A DNA stretch of 64,000 nucleotides from Thoreauomyces humboldtii. Lineage: Eukaryota; Chytridiomycota; Chytridiomycetes; Spizellomycetales; Powellomycetaceae. Where the stretch lies: positions 25,638-89,637 of the forward strand of contig JADGJA010000007.1 in assembly GCA_027596035.1 (NCBI GenBank), written 5' to 3'. A program made the translations under genes and the position numbers. Below the pieces are notes generated by a model. The model had not been told where the DNA came from, did not search any database, and was given only the letters and a program-made list of their open reading frames with translations. Of this stretch, positions 21,712-33,704 are shown piece after piece. Position 1 is the first letter of the stretch; each line of letters opens with the position of its first letter.

Positions 21712-23833
21712 TGCATTCGAGGATGCTCCAGAAACACTCTCTCCGACCCCGGATGCTACATCCCCGAGGCGAATCAGCTTCACGTGGAGGGGTAAAATCG
21801 ACAAGAAGGCTTTGAAAGCGGCAACCGTTGACGCGGAACGGTCGCTGGCACAGGACAATGCGGACGTGGAAAAAGCCGTCGCCATGTTTCTGAACTCTCA
21901 GTTTGTGGAGGCAGAGACCTTCCTCTATGCGCGCTATGGCGCAACTTTGTTTCATACACTAGGCTTCGCAGTCGTATCATGGCTCAAGGCCGTGATGACG
22001 TTCGATCCAACCGACGTCCAGACGGCCCATGAGGCTCTTCGCACTGCACTCGAGATCGCTTCTGTGTATCGCATGCAGACGAGCATCACGGGCTCCATCG
22101 CTGGTCTGCTCACGCGCAACAAAGAGGGCGACAACATCAAGAAGATGACACCGCTTCAGAAACACGCTGAGCTGGCATATGCTGAAGGTCATCTATTGAA
22201 GGCCATGCTTACGCTAGTCACGGATGGCAACCCTGTCGCTTTCGTCCGGGAAGGTCTCAACATTCGTGCCGCCTACAGTTCCTACAAGTCCTGCTATCGG
22301 TTTCTTCAGTCGACGTTCGACGAGGGAGGCGCACAGAAGCTGGCAAGCAGCGGTGTGGACGCGCATTTCGTCTCGGGAATCCTCCTCGGTGTAGGAGCTT
22401 TCAATCTTGTCCTGAGCATGTTGCCCGGGAAGGTGCTCAAGCTCTTTGAGCTCATCGGATTCTCGGGCGACCGCGATTTCGGACTTTCGCGACTTGAGAT
22501 CGGTGGCATGTGGCCGGTGCACGATCGCAGCGCTGCCGTGCCGGTTCCCGCGTCTAGTGGAAAGAAGAGCAAGAAGGACTCCGCAACTGGGAGCAAAACC
22601 TTGCAGCGGGATGATAGTTTGAGGGACGACGTCAGTCCCGATCTTACCAAGGTTCCATTTGCCATGCCTTCTTCCTCCGGTTCAAATCAAAGCGGTCTTC
22701 GCAAACCGCTCTGCGATCTGGTTCTTCTTGTCTACCACATCGTCCTGTCTAGTGCGGTTCAGCTCCCGGACTGCGACCTGCCTTTCGCTCAAGAAATCCT
22801 GGCTAAATCTTTGGAAGCACATCCAAATAGCTTTATCTTCCTTGCCCTGCGAGCGCGGTTGAAGGAGACAATGGGAGATCCGGCCGCCGCCTTGGAAGAG
22901 TTCGAGACAGTCAAACATATCCAGTCGGAATGGAAGCAGCTCGCTCACATCGTCGCGTGGGATTCTGGTACCTGCCATGGCGCTTTGGGCAATTTCCCTG
23001 GCGCCCATGACTGCTACGAGCTGCTTTACGAGGAAAGCAAATGGTCTAAAGCCATCTATAGATATCTTCAAGCTGTATACTTGTACGCCTCGGATCCAGA
23101 CGCAAACCGAGCGGCCACATCTTCGATGCTAAAGGAAATACCGTCATTGACCCGCAAGATCGCCGGCAAAAGCATCCCCATGGAGAAGTTTGTTGCCAGA
23201 AAGTGTCGAAAGTGGACGCTGCAAGGTAGCAGACTCCAGTTGCCGCACCTCGAGATCCTGTGGATCCTCAATGGCTTCGACATTCTTCCCCCGAACATCA
23301 TTCCTACCTTCATCGGGCAGGTAGACGCCGCGCTGAAGAAGCTCGAGGAACAGCAGTCGACGACGGAAGATTCAGACAGCCTTCCTTACAAGACCTTCTA
23401 CGACGATGCATGCCTGCTCCGTCTGCTCAAAGGGGTGCTGTCACGGGAGGCAGCCGTGCCGAACGCGTCGACTCTTCAGCCCATGGCAGAGCTAGCGAGA
23501 ACGCTCCCTCCGACGCCACCGCAGCTCGAGTCCTTGGCGTACGCGGCTCGACAGCTAGAGTTCACGCGTCATCACGCTGAGAAAATCGCGCTAGATCACT
23601 ACCTTCTACCTTTCTCGAGACTGGAGCTCGGGAAACTGTATGTTCGGGCAAGGAACTTCAAAAAAGCCCGCAGGGAGTTCAATGCGGCCTTGAACGGTGG
23701 CTACGCGGAAGACGAGGCGGGTGATCGACCGAAAGGCAAGATCTCCTTGGAGAACGCACTTTACTTTCGTGTCTACAACGCAACGATCAAGCTAGATATG
23801 CTAGAGAGGATTCTTTTACCAATTGAATCATAA
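21554..23833 (+). CDS. IML2: IML2/TTC39-family TPR-like protein
   Basis: Single exon, 759 aa, from ATG 21554. After a disordered N-terminus with ten Asp in a row comes a helical domain beginning FVEAETFLYARYGATLFHTLGFAVVSWLKAVMTF, with DVQTAHEALRTALEIA and KHAELAYAEGHLLKAMLTL, the typical layout of the IML2/TTC39 (inclusion-body clearance, outer-membrane associated) family. The C-terminal half carries TPR-like helices, for example SFIFLALRARLKETMGDPAAALEEF and LELGKLYVRARNFKKARREFNAAL. In yeast IML2 links mitochondria and lipid-droplet based clearance of protein inclusions; that role is family knowledge, not visible here. Lack of introns is unusual beside its neighbours but the frame is clean. 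Confidence 0.8.
21680..21712 (+). repeat. GAC trinucleotide repeat coding poly-Asp
   Basis: About ten consecutive GAC/GAT codons within the IML2-like gene encode an uninterrupted Asp run. It is a likely length-variable microsatellite. Confidence 0.85.
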
Positions 23834-24317
23834 GCTTGCTCGGTCCTCGTCGTGTTCTGCCTTTTAGACTCGTGTTTTCCGTGCTGCTTGTCGGGGGGAA
23901 ATCTAACGTCACGCCTTTGTCATATCGAACAGGAAGATTTACAAATCCAGTTTAGCAAGCTGTAAGTTCTGACTGCCTTGTCTGCCGGTTTTCCACAAAC
24001 ACGCTGTGGAGGAGCTAGCGGAAGTTATCCCATCACATTGCTTTCCGCCGGCTCTCTTATACGCCTTTCAAAAGTGGACAAAGCTAACGCATTTCTTCTT
24101 CTCGAAGCGCTGCCTTGTGCGGTCGGCCCGGACCTCCATGCAAAAGCCACGAAGAAGCCGGCAAACGACAAGCATGCGATGCGACGAGAATTGGACAGCT
24201 TCCTTGCAGAAGCGGAATTCTTTGTTTTTCTGGATATGTCAAAGATCGCAGTATGTACACAGTACAGTACGCTGCCTCCGCTGCCTCCATAAAAGTCATG
24301 CGCTGTAACAGTACAAC

Positions 24318-24352
24318 GAGCCGCCTCAAGCCTCAAGCCTCAAGCCTCAAGA
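24318..24352 (+). repeat. Tandem CCTCAAG repeat
   Basis: Four to five direct copies of the heptamer CCTCAAG follow one another in the non-coding spacer. A simple microsatellite. Confidence 0.85.
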
Positions 24353-25527
24353 GAATTGTTCGACCGCTGTCGCGTTTGAGCGAACCAGCGAGTGCAGACG
24401 GACCCACACTTCCTTGGAAGCGGTGCCTTGGCTAGTGGGGATCGGGTGGGATAACAGTCAGCGAATATATTGCAAATATTCAGCGATAATCCTCAACGGC
24501 ATGTATCATACTTTGTTCGGGCTTTCCCAATCCTCCTTCCCGTGGATCGAGAGGCTTATCATGGCCGTAGTGCTGCTTGCAGCCTGTCGGTATGGCTGAA
24601 CTTCTGCTCCCCTGGGCGTTCGATCACCTGCGATGAGGCTTTCCGAAACCGACGTGTGTACAGTAAATCGGAGGCCCTATGGGTTTTCATCCCCAGACAT
24701 CTGCTGCAAGGCTTTCTTTGGATATGCAAAGCTTTGCGGCGGACGGTGAAATCTTGGAACTCCGGGGAGAGAGAGCACACGGTCAGACACCCGTCGTCAC
24801 CCATGTGAGCGGATGATTCATGTCTGTCTTGTGCTAAATTAATTCGGTTCGATAGCCACATGGCTGTGCCACAGGCGCGTCGGAGCTCACGACCTGCGTC
24901 TTACATGGCACCCACGCGTTCAGGGGGGAGATGCCACACCCACACTCGCGCGACAAGGTTCATCCCTGTTCCCCGGCGGTTCTTCCACAGTTCATGTACC
25001 TGTATCGCAGATCTTGGTTTGCGCGCGCTCAGCTTTGCTCGCCTGACTCTCCGGTCCCCCCTAGCCTCCCCCACACGCGGCAGACACCTGACTGCATGGT
25101 GAGTCTGTGATGGCTTACTCCGGCAAGCATTGCTTCCCTCGGCAGGCTTGCTCAACACCATAACCCCCTTGCCCAGCGAGGTGATCGCAGCCGTCCGGCA
25201 CACAAGGGACTTCCTGCATGCATCGCGGCGTTGGCAGCGTCGCGGCTTTCAACGAAAACGTGGGGCCATACGTGTACATGTGTGCTGTACACGTTCGCTT
25301 CAAGCGACTCGATGCGCAAGCGTGCACTGGTGTACAGTGTACACCCCCTTCCGCGTTCACAAAGCCAGCTGGCCGAGCCAAGATGGTTTTTCTTCACATG
25401 ACTTTCTTCACGAAGACGATTGCGTCCACGACTTCGTGCAAGGTCGGCGCGGACGAACGATGCGTACGATGGTTCCGTCTTCCAGTCTTCACATGCCGAT
25501 GAACTCCAGATGAAGCCATCAAACAAG

Positions 25528-25536
25528 TATAAAAGG
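25528..25536 (+). promoter_or_regulatory. TATA box of secreted lipase gene
   Basis: TATAAAAGG lies 81-89 nt upstream of the lipase ATG at 25617, the usual spacing for a fungal TATA-driven, regulated secreted-enzyme gene. Confidence 0.7.
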
Positions 25537-25616
25537 CACGTCCCCTAGACTTCCTTTTGACGACCAACAAGCATTCCCACGTTTCCATCCCTCCTCGCCC
25601 CCTGAACGTAATCATC

Positions 25617-26890
25617 ATGGTCCGCTTCCTCCCTGCCTTCACCCTCCTCGCACTTGGAGCGGTGTCGATTCAAGCCTCCCCTGCAATGACACCACGAAAC
25701 GCTCGAGTCACAGTCACCAGCCCGTCGGAGCAGCAAATTCGTCTTGATTACATGACCAACCTCATCGGACGGAACGCTACGCCAGCCATGGTCGCCAACA
25801 TCAACGCCCCGGCTATCTCAACGGTCATTACCACGCAGGTCGTCGCCACAGATGGCCTCACAGGGCCGCCGGCGCTCCTCGACCCCCCTAAGAAGGCCTC
25901 GGCGCTGGCCGTTAACAATATCGCCATCACCGGATCTGCCTTGACTGCGTTGGAAACTTACCAAAGCTATTCGGCAGCTGCCTACTGCTTGAGCGGCATG
26001 TCGACTTGGACATGCGCGGAACGATGCTCCGGCTATACGCAGGGTACCGTCATGGTAGCTCAGTTCGATGACCTTCTCACGAACACAGTCGGATATGTCG
26101 CTTACAACACGGCAAACAAAGAAATCATCGTCGCATACCGTGGAACCATGAGCGTTCGTTCCGCCATCACCGATCTCCAGCTCATCAAAGCTGATCTTGC
26201 GCCTTCATACACCCGTATTTCTGTGGCCCCCGGGGTCGAGGTCCACAGTGGTTTCCTGAACGCTGTCAAAATAACGCAAGACAGGGTCGCGGCCGCCATC
26301 GCCTACATTCAAAGCACCGTTCCAGGGTCCAAGGCTTACACCATCACAGTCACCGGACACTCTTTGGGTGGTGCGATCGCTATGCTTTCGGCCATTCAGT
26401 TGTATGACGTCCTTGGCCAATCTGCTGGGAGCAGAATCCAGGTGTACACCTACGGAGAACCTCGTGTTGGGAACCCCGCTTTTGCCGCCTGGGTTTACAC
26501 TCTTCCGTTCTCTTCCAAGATCTACCGGTAAGGCGGATGCTTCCTTTGCTTGCTTTGTCTTTCGGTCCAGCCATGCTCATCCTATCGAATTTCCGACAGC
26601 GTTACCCATCTGGCAGACATCGTGCCTCATCTGCCCCCTCAGTTCCTCGGCTTCCTTCACCACCGCTCAGAGTTCTGGATCAACAGCGCTGGAACCATCG
26701 GCACCTGCAATGATGCCACGGGAGAAGACTCGCATTGCGCAGGTAGGATCGCGGAGCTGGCCTTACCATGGTGTTCCGCCCTTCTCGATCCGCTAACTTG
26801 CTGCTTTGACCATTAGATTCCGAGTTCTTCACGAACATTCAGGATCACCTGCTCGGATACTTTGGTATTCCCTTTGGTCCCTGGTGCTAG
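25617..26890 (+). CDS. Secreted class-3 lipase
   Basis: Exons 25617-26527, 26600-26742 and 26817-26890 join in frame to 375 aa. The N-terminus is a signal peptide (MVRFLPAFTLLALGAVSIQAS). The alpha/beta-hydrolase core shows IIVAYRGT (oxyanion region), the nucleophile elbow VTGHSLGGAIAML, then YTYGEPRVGNPAFAAWV and DIVPHLPP with the catalytic Asp region, and FLHHRSEFWIN where the catalytic His of Rhizomucor-type lipases lies. Paired Cys (YCLSGMSTW, CAERCSG, CNDATGEDSHC) fit a secreted disulfide-bonded enzyme. It should hydrolyse triglycerides outside the cell. A truncated paralogue sits at 10282-10863. A TATA box stands 85 nt upstream, suggesting inducible transcription. Confidence 0.92.
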
Positions 26891-27243
26891 TTTGGATGCG
26901 TACACATCCCCCTTGGACTTGGACGCGCGCGCGCGCGGGGTTGCCGGCAACCCACTACTTCGTTCCCACATATATGTAGATTCGTATATCATACTGTCTA
27001 TAGAAATCAATATATCCAGTGCATCATCTACCCCACATTGAGCAATCAGGATCTGGAGGGCGGGAATGTACCCGTGCTGTACCTGTTGTACCTGACCTGT
27101 ATATGTACCTTCCCGGGAGCGCTCGAAACAAGCACGAAAGGAAGTGCTGCGCCACGACCCTCTCCCAACGTTCCAGAGCGGCTCCTCTTCCTCCTCCTTC
27201 GAGTTCCTTCGTCACAGTAGGTTCGACGCAGTCTTTGGGCCTC
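26891..27243. other. Spacer between lipase and CRT10-like gene
   Basis: Holds the lipase 3' UTR and the upstream region of the WD40 gene. A CG-dinucleotide run (about 26927-26938) is the only notable sequence. Confidence 0.5.
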
Positions 27244-29109
27244 ATGCCACGCATCATACAGTGTCCCTATGCTCCTCTCATCGTGGAGCCGCTCAGGGTA
27301 CCGAGCGCGCAGGTCGCTCAGCTGGAAGGCGCGAAACCATGGAAGATGAACCTTGTGTGTGCGAGCACTCGCGAACGCCTGTTTTTTGTGGGCGTGGATC
27401 ACCACATCCTAGTCTATCGGATACCACATCCCGCGGATCCATCACCAGTGGAACCCATCGGCACGCTCACCTGTTATGGCCGTCCGGATCTTCACGGCGA
27501 GATCAACGCCATTCGAGTGGGCCTCGTCGGCGGAGAGGAGGTGCTTGCAGCTGCGGACGATGCGGGTCATGTTTACATCTGGATCACCTCAGATTACACG
27601 CGACAGCCCTTCGTGCTCGAGCATCGAGACTCGGCTTGGGGCCTCGCAATGTCTGGGAACCTCGTCGCTGCTTCTGCCAATTCGCATACGATCATGGTTT
27701 GGAACCTTCGCCCTGACTCCAGCGATTCTCTGGGAGGTCTCGATGCGAGGGAGCTCGTTGGTCACGAAAACAACATTCCGAACATTGACTTCAGTTCCTG
27801 CGGAACTTTTCTGGCGTCTTGCTCGATCGACTGCTCTGTTCGGATATGGAACGTGAAGACAGGGATGGCGATCGTTTCCCGGCATATCGGAAATCAATGG
27901 GGTTGGGGTGCGACCTTCGTGACTCCATCCCTCTTCAAGCGCGCACATGGGCCAAACTGGTGTAATCCGGCCAAGCGTCCATGTGCTGACATCAAGCAAG
28001 AGGTACTGTCGCGCTGTGCAGGCGGAGTACGCCAGGCGGCTCTTTCGGAGTGGAAAAGCCGTGACGTGTCCCCTACGGACGTCTGTCTTGAAGACTTTGA
28101 AAGTGGATCCGAGCCTGACGGATTCGAAACTAGAGCGGTACCAGAGGTCCATGCGGTTCGTAACATTGGACTCGATCAAGTCGGTCAGTGGGATCCCGGC
28201 GCTATTCTTTCGTTAAAGGAGCCAGTGATTAGTGAAAACAGGCAATGCTTGTCGGTCAATATGCGCTATAAGAGGACAAGGGAGGTAGGGTCACCTGCGG
28301 AATCGAGTTCAGAGGAAAGTGATGAAGAAAACGCGCCCATGGAACAAGACGAGAATTCATCTTCCGACTACAATTCGGACACCATGGAGTCTGAACCCGA
28401 TAGTGACGCGGTAGAATCAGCTGAGGATGGCGAAGGCATTTTCGTGCAGTTTGGAGACAACCCGGATAGCGATGAGATGGACGAAGGCAGTCTTTTCGAA
28501 GACCCTGTAATCTCATATCGACCAATCAGTTGGTGGCGCGATCGTGTCTTCAAGCCGCCGGCCCCGGCGCCCATTCGTAGACCTAGAGATGCTAGCTTGC
28601 CGTTCGATTTTCTTCTGTATACTTCGGTCGAAAACCTGTTTCTTCTTGATCCTCAAACCCTCTCGACATGCCACGAGCAACGGAAGCTCGTGTCGCGGAA
28701 CGATGTAAGAGGTGCTGGTCCTCACGATCGTCTGAACATGATGGTGGTGCTTGAAGAACTCGGCGGCGCTGTTGTTGCAAGCCAGAAAGGCTCGGCTGCC
28801 CTCGTTCGTTTCACAAGGCATCGTGATTCCGATACGGCAATGCTATCAATAATCATTGAAGATTACATTCCCAGTATCAATGTACCGAACTTCCTTTTGC
28901 TTGGACTATTTGCAGTCCAACGTTCCACAAGCCAATCTTCGCCCCGTTATGATGTGTATTTCTGTGAGTTTCATATCAATCCAGCGCAATGCGGATCGCC
29001 AATCTAATCGTTGACTTCCTCAGTGTACAGCAGCGGCCTTCTGATTGCTTACTCGATAACCAACTCCTTCATCACGAACCCTCTCTTAATCGACCGACTC
29101 CGCTTGTGA
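27244..29109 (+). CDS. CRT10-like WD40 protein
   Basis: Exons 27244-28963 and 29024-29109 join in frame to 601 aa. WD-type blades are visible: AADDAGHVYIWIT, SANSHTIMVWNLRPD and especially HENNIPNIDFSSCGTFLASCS followed by DCSVRIWNVKTG. The NNIPNIDF and WGWGATFVTPSLF patterns match the fungal CRT10 family, whose yeast member affects ribonucleotide-reductase gene expression. A long acidic, Ser-rich insertion (about residues 345-425) interrupts the propeller, as in CRT10. The short last exon completes a final strand, SSGLLIAYSITN. The start at 27244 is the first ATG before the conserved part. Identification is moderate: a generic WD40 scaffold is possible. Confidence 0.7.
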
Positions 29110-29470
29110 ACGGGAGTCAATACATGCAGGCGTTCGAAGCAAGGCGGGGTTAGATATAAAACTTGTACATACTTCCCATGCAGGCTCGCGCTTCTGCTCC
29201 CGCTCCTCTGGCCTCTGCTCCTTGGACTTTTGCGTTTCCGACAGCAAAAGCACCGGTGACGGCAGCAAAATGGCCGCTGGAGGCCGCTTGGTCTCGCGAG
29301 CCACATCACTCTACACTTCCTCGTCTCGCAAAGGTGACCGACGTCGGATCTTTTATACATAGTTTCTTCTGTGCTGCAGCTACTCTTGGCAACAGCGGGT
29401 CAGGCAACAGAGGCAACAGGGCATCTGCATTTTCCGTGCTCAAACCCTGCCTCGCCAGGAACCTCCTACA
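29110..29470. other. Spacer upstream of sorting nexin gene
   Basis: Intergenic region with the CRT10-like 3' UTR and sorting-nexin promoter. Short direct GGCAACAG repeats near 29389-29420 are present. No gene seen. Confidence 0.5.
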
Positions 29471-32400
29471 ATGTCTGCCGCGGTTCACCAAGAAAACTTC
29501 GATGCGGGGACCGTGACGCATAAAAAGATAGAACCGACATCTATACCCGATGAGGCCTCGCATTCAATGGTCACTTGGCGGCAGACTTTCATCCAACGAT
29601 TCCCCTTTACCGAGCGATTCCTCAACCGCGCAAATGCGTACGCTGACCTGCTGCCCAGAGGATGGCTCGAAAAGCTACCCTTGCTGCTCATAGCCTTCGC
29701 TTTCTCTCCTCGTGCCTTTTTTATATTCGGCCTGATTGCTGCTTGCGTCCTCCTCGGTTATACGTGGGCCGAGGCGTCCCACGCCAAGGCAGGAAACGCC
29801 TTCTCGCAACATCAGTCATGGGCGGCGGAAGCGGAGGTCAGTGAAGGGTACGTGGCCACGAATGCCCTAGTATCACCACTGATCCGAACACATTGCGTGC
29901 CGCACAGCAAGCCAATGACGAGGCTGGGCCACCGCCGTCTCCCACCGGCTTTCTCAAAGACATCGAACCTCTTGTCGAGCACATCGTCCGGGACTTCATC
30001 GAAACGTGGTACACGAACATCAACCAGTCTCAAAGCCCTGCATTCCCTCGTGCGGTTCGGGAGGCGCTGGATCATGCTTTCTGTCGCTTCAAAGATTCAC
30101 TGACTACCACGCGGTTGACACCGAAGATTATCCTACCGGTCTTTCAGACCGTGATTGCGCATTTGGTAGGCAAGCCATTGAGAAGCGCTCTCGATGCGGG
30201 CTTTAACAGGAGTGCATTTCTTTTGCATTATAGAGAGAGTATAGAGCCCTGGAGGCTAGCTCTTTCGAGGTAGAGCACTATATGGAAGCAAGACCTAAGT
30301 CATACTTTAGCGCAATGAAGAATCGCACGGACGTCATCCGTCACCTCCGCGGTGTCTCCATGCATCTTGCTGTGGATCTCTTGCCCCGCGCGGACAAGTC
30401 AAGTCCCATAGTGTTCGAGTTCGTGCATGAGATTCTTGCCACTTCGGTGCTTCTGCCGATCGTCGACATGTGCGCGGATCCCGACTGGATCAACAAGCAA
30501 ATCATCTCGTACCTGAAGCGGAAGCAAGCGAAAGCCGCTATAAAGAAGGCCAAGGCCGCCGAAAGGGCTGGCACTCATCTCGGTGGAGCATCCCAGGATG
30601 AGATTTATGTGAAAGGTGCGGACACTGGAACATCGTTGAAAACGAGGCACGATCACTAAGTCTGGATGTCACTTGAACTAGTTTTGGAAGCACGGCGACT
30701 TCCGACCACTAGTGTCAACGGACTATATTGCGCGGTCACGTGCGGGAAGCAAATACAGAAAAGTCAGAAGATCAGAGCCGAGTCCAATCCAATGTGGATG
30801 GAAGAGTTCCGTTTGTAAGTCACAAGATCCCTTAACATCTGAAAACGTCAAACACCTGACCTCACTTTACCCATGCCAGCTTTTGGAGCAATAACGCGGA
30901 AGCTGGAGGAATGGATGGAATCATCATCGATCTTACGGAGGCAAAGATAATGAAAGGTATCCGCGCACCAGAGAATTAATGGCTATTCAATTGCAATACT
31001 CATCTGGTGCACGTAGATGAGGTGCTTGGGAGCGCTAATATTCCAATAGCCAGTCTCACACCGAATGAGCTGGTACGCGCTTGGTACAAAATCGACACTT
31101 CAAGTCCAAAGTTTGCGGGTACCGTCAATGCAGAGATCCTCATAGAGGCCATTCGGATCAGGGCAACGCCCATCGCAGCGAACTCAGCAGCCATTAACCC
31201 TGTACTATCTGCCGAAAGCATCATGGTGAAGAGCGAAGCTCTAGTAGAGTTCATGGAGTATATGGACAGCGTCAAATCCTCGCACTACATCCAGCTTTAC
31301 ATCATGGCCGACTCTTATAACCGCTTTGCACAATTGGAGCTGGCTGGTCAGACAAGCATCGGAGCACAAGCGGCTGTCGAGGGTCTCAAGGCAGACGCGC
31401 AAGAGATTATCGATACCTTCCTTACCTCCACGTCGGAAGAGTTCGTGGAGCTGGAAGCCCCCAATCTTGTGGAAACTATCAGACGAATTGCGGTCAATGC
31501 GCCTACCCCTGACATGTTCAAACCGCTGCAAGCCGAAGTGATCAAAATCATCGACAAGCGTTTCCTAGAGGGATTTTTCGCAAGCTCCATGTATTCCGAG
31601 TTCTGCTCTCAGAAGGACGCTGCTGCAGCCCCTGAGAGCGATTCGGGCATCGCCGATATGGTCCCGGTGGCGCCTGTTGAGCAGGCATTGGCCTCGGAAA
31701 TTGTGGCCGGTCTGGTCTCATCAGCACCCATCCTTGAAGAAGTCCCGTTCGCAACATATAAGCAGCTGGCAGAGGCGCAGAAAGATACCGAAGTCGAATC
31801 AACAAGCGAGGTTGCCGAACATGTAGCCGATGAATTTCATGATGCTCCGACTGCAGACGATGCAGCAAACGATTTTGTTATTCCAGCTGTCACCCAGTCG
31901 CCTGAGCCCGTACCGGACACGGATAGCATCTCACACTTTATGCAGTTGACGGCAGACGTGCTTATTGATTTAAAACTGGATGGCACGGACAACCCAGAGG
32001 CTGTCAAAGATGCTGTGAACAAGTTGCGAGAGCATGTCGGGCTCATAGATGCAGCCATGCGTCAGGCGCCGGACGCCGAAGGCATCTCGGACCTCGCACA
32101 CATCAAACTGCATCTTCAGACCAAAGTTGAAGATCTCAGCGACATGATCAGTCAAAGCGAGCACCTTCAATCCACTGTGGTCGATCTTCAGCACATTCGG
32201 ATCAACGTTCTGGATATGTTCGAAGGCGATCGAACCGATGACGACAAGGGACCAAACATCTTTGCGTTTGCGGGGGTAGGGGCCACGAGCTCAAAGGATC
32301 TTCGGTATATCATCCAAATCGAGCGCGTGAACGGCAGCGGTGGTTGGATGATCACGAAGTCGTACGCTGACCTTATACACCTGTATGAAAGTCTGGACGC

Positions 32401-33592
32401 TTTGTTTCCCAAGATCAAAAAGTCTGGATTCCCTTCCCGCAGTAGGGTAGTAGGAAGCAAGGCCCGAGACGAACTGACACTGGACCTTGAACGATGGCTC
32501 AACATCCTAGTTCCCGACGTTGAGCTTTGTGCGAGCCCCCCGCTGCAGGAGTTCATGCGACCAGAAAACGTTCAAACTCAAGATCTCATCGCCAAACGCC
32601 AGATGCAGACCAAAGTCTTGGGCAGCCTCAGATCGGCGGGCACGTTACTAAAGAAGGGTGTCGCGACGCCTATGCGCGCCGCCAACTTCGTCGCTGGCGA
32701 AGTCACGCAAGCCGTGTCCGGAGTCGCGCAGGGGGTCGCTCAAGGTGTCAAGAAAGCCACAACTATCAACGGAGGCTCTATTACTAGGCCTTCTTCCATT
32801 CCTCCTCCAGAACGCAAAAGCCTGGAATCACACCGCGACATCAATATTCTTCCCCGTGCATCCTCGTTAAAGGACCTGTCTTTCAGCGATGGCGAACTAC
32901 ATGACTTTGAAGCATCCATACCGACTTCCGTCGAACGGAGTCCTACGCGATCAAACCAGTCGGAAGCTTCTGAAGCGCCGGTTCCGGCGATACCTCCGCG
33001 CCTGACCACAACCAAACAGGACCACCTTGGCGAGGATCTTCCCAAGCATGGCTCGGGCAACGCGACCTCATCACCCTTGTCGGACGCGGATCTCGAGATT
33101 GTTCTCGAGTGTCTCTTCGGCGCGATAGAGGAAGTATTTGCGCTGTCCGACCCGGCTCAGTGGTTCCGTCAAAAGGGACTGCACATGGTCAAGACCTTAC
33201 TGCGTCGGACCTACGGAGCCACCATCTCGTTTCTGATCCAGACTCGTCTGCACGATGCAACAACCGAGGAAAAGATCGCATCTTACCTAGGCAAGCTGGA
33301 CTCCTCTCTCTGGCCCGAGGGGAGATGGTACAGTACTCCTGCTCCCGGGGCTCAGCCCGTTGTCTATGTACCACCGACCGAGCAGGAGCTGGCGGATACC
33401 AAGATGGAGGCAAAACATCTTTTCGTCAACTCGGGCATCAGCGGTGTAGACACGGTCGCTAGGGTCGTCGGAAAGTACAACACAGTTGCCGGGATGACGC
33501 GGCTATTCAACATGCTACAACATCGCAACCTCAACCAGCACCTGATCGCTACCCTGATCGAGCGTGTCGTGAGGGGACTTTTGGAAAAGTAG
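29471..33592 (+). CDS. MDM1: MDM1/SNX13-type sorting nexin (PXA-C2-RGS-PX-nexin C)
   Basis: Six exons (29471-29836, 29908-30269, 30311-30615, 30661-30814, 30880-30956, 31017-33592) join in frame to 1279 aa. A hydrophobic hairpin near residues 70-100 (LPLLLIAFAFSPRAFFIFGLIAACVLL) anchors it in the ER. A PXA domain follows (LVEHIVRDFIETWY ... DPDWINKQIISYL), then a C2-like domain from about 346 (LELVLEARRLP ... SNPMWMEEFRF), an RGS-like domain (about 490-620), a PX domain (about 850-960, RYIIQIERVN ... FPSRS) and a C-terminal nexin domain (about 1114-1240). This order is that of MDM1/SNX13/SNX14 tethers linking ER, vacuole/lysosome and lipid droplets; the C2 insert is typical of many fungal members. 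Introns of 41 and 45 nt are very short; exon borders there are the least certain. Confidence 0.9.
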
Positions 33593-33704
33593 TCTAGCTG
33601 CAGGCAGTACAAATAGCGCCACGATTGGAGGCTCGAAGCTTATATGCTTAACTTGGGACCTAGAGAATACATGAGTTCCACACCTTTGAGTTCTCTAATG
33701 GTCT

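Larger units (their letters stand above)
23834..25616. other. Long spacer upstream of lipase
   Basis: About 1.8 kb with no recognisable gene. It contains a 7-nt tandem repeat (24318-24352), paired palindromic TGTACAGTGTACAC-like motifs near 25276-25345 and the lipase TATA box at 25528. Long lipase upstream regions often hold carbon-source control sites, but none was identified with confidence. Confidence 0.5.

Noticed and set aside
25276..25345. TGTACAGTGTACAC-like words as a transcription-factor array
   Set aside because: Palindromic words recur but spacing is irregular and no known fungal site matches with confidence.
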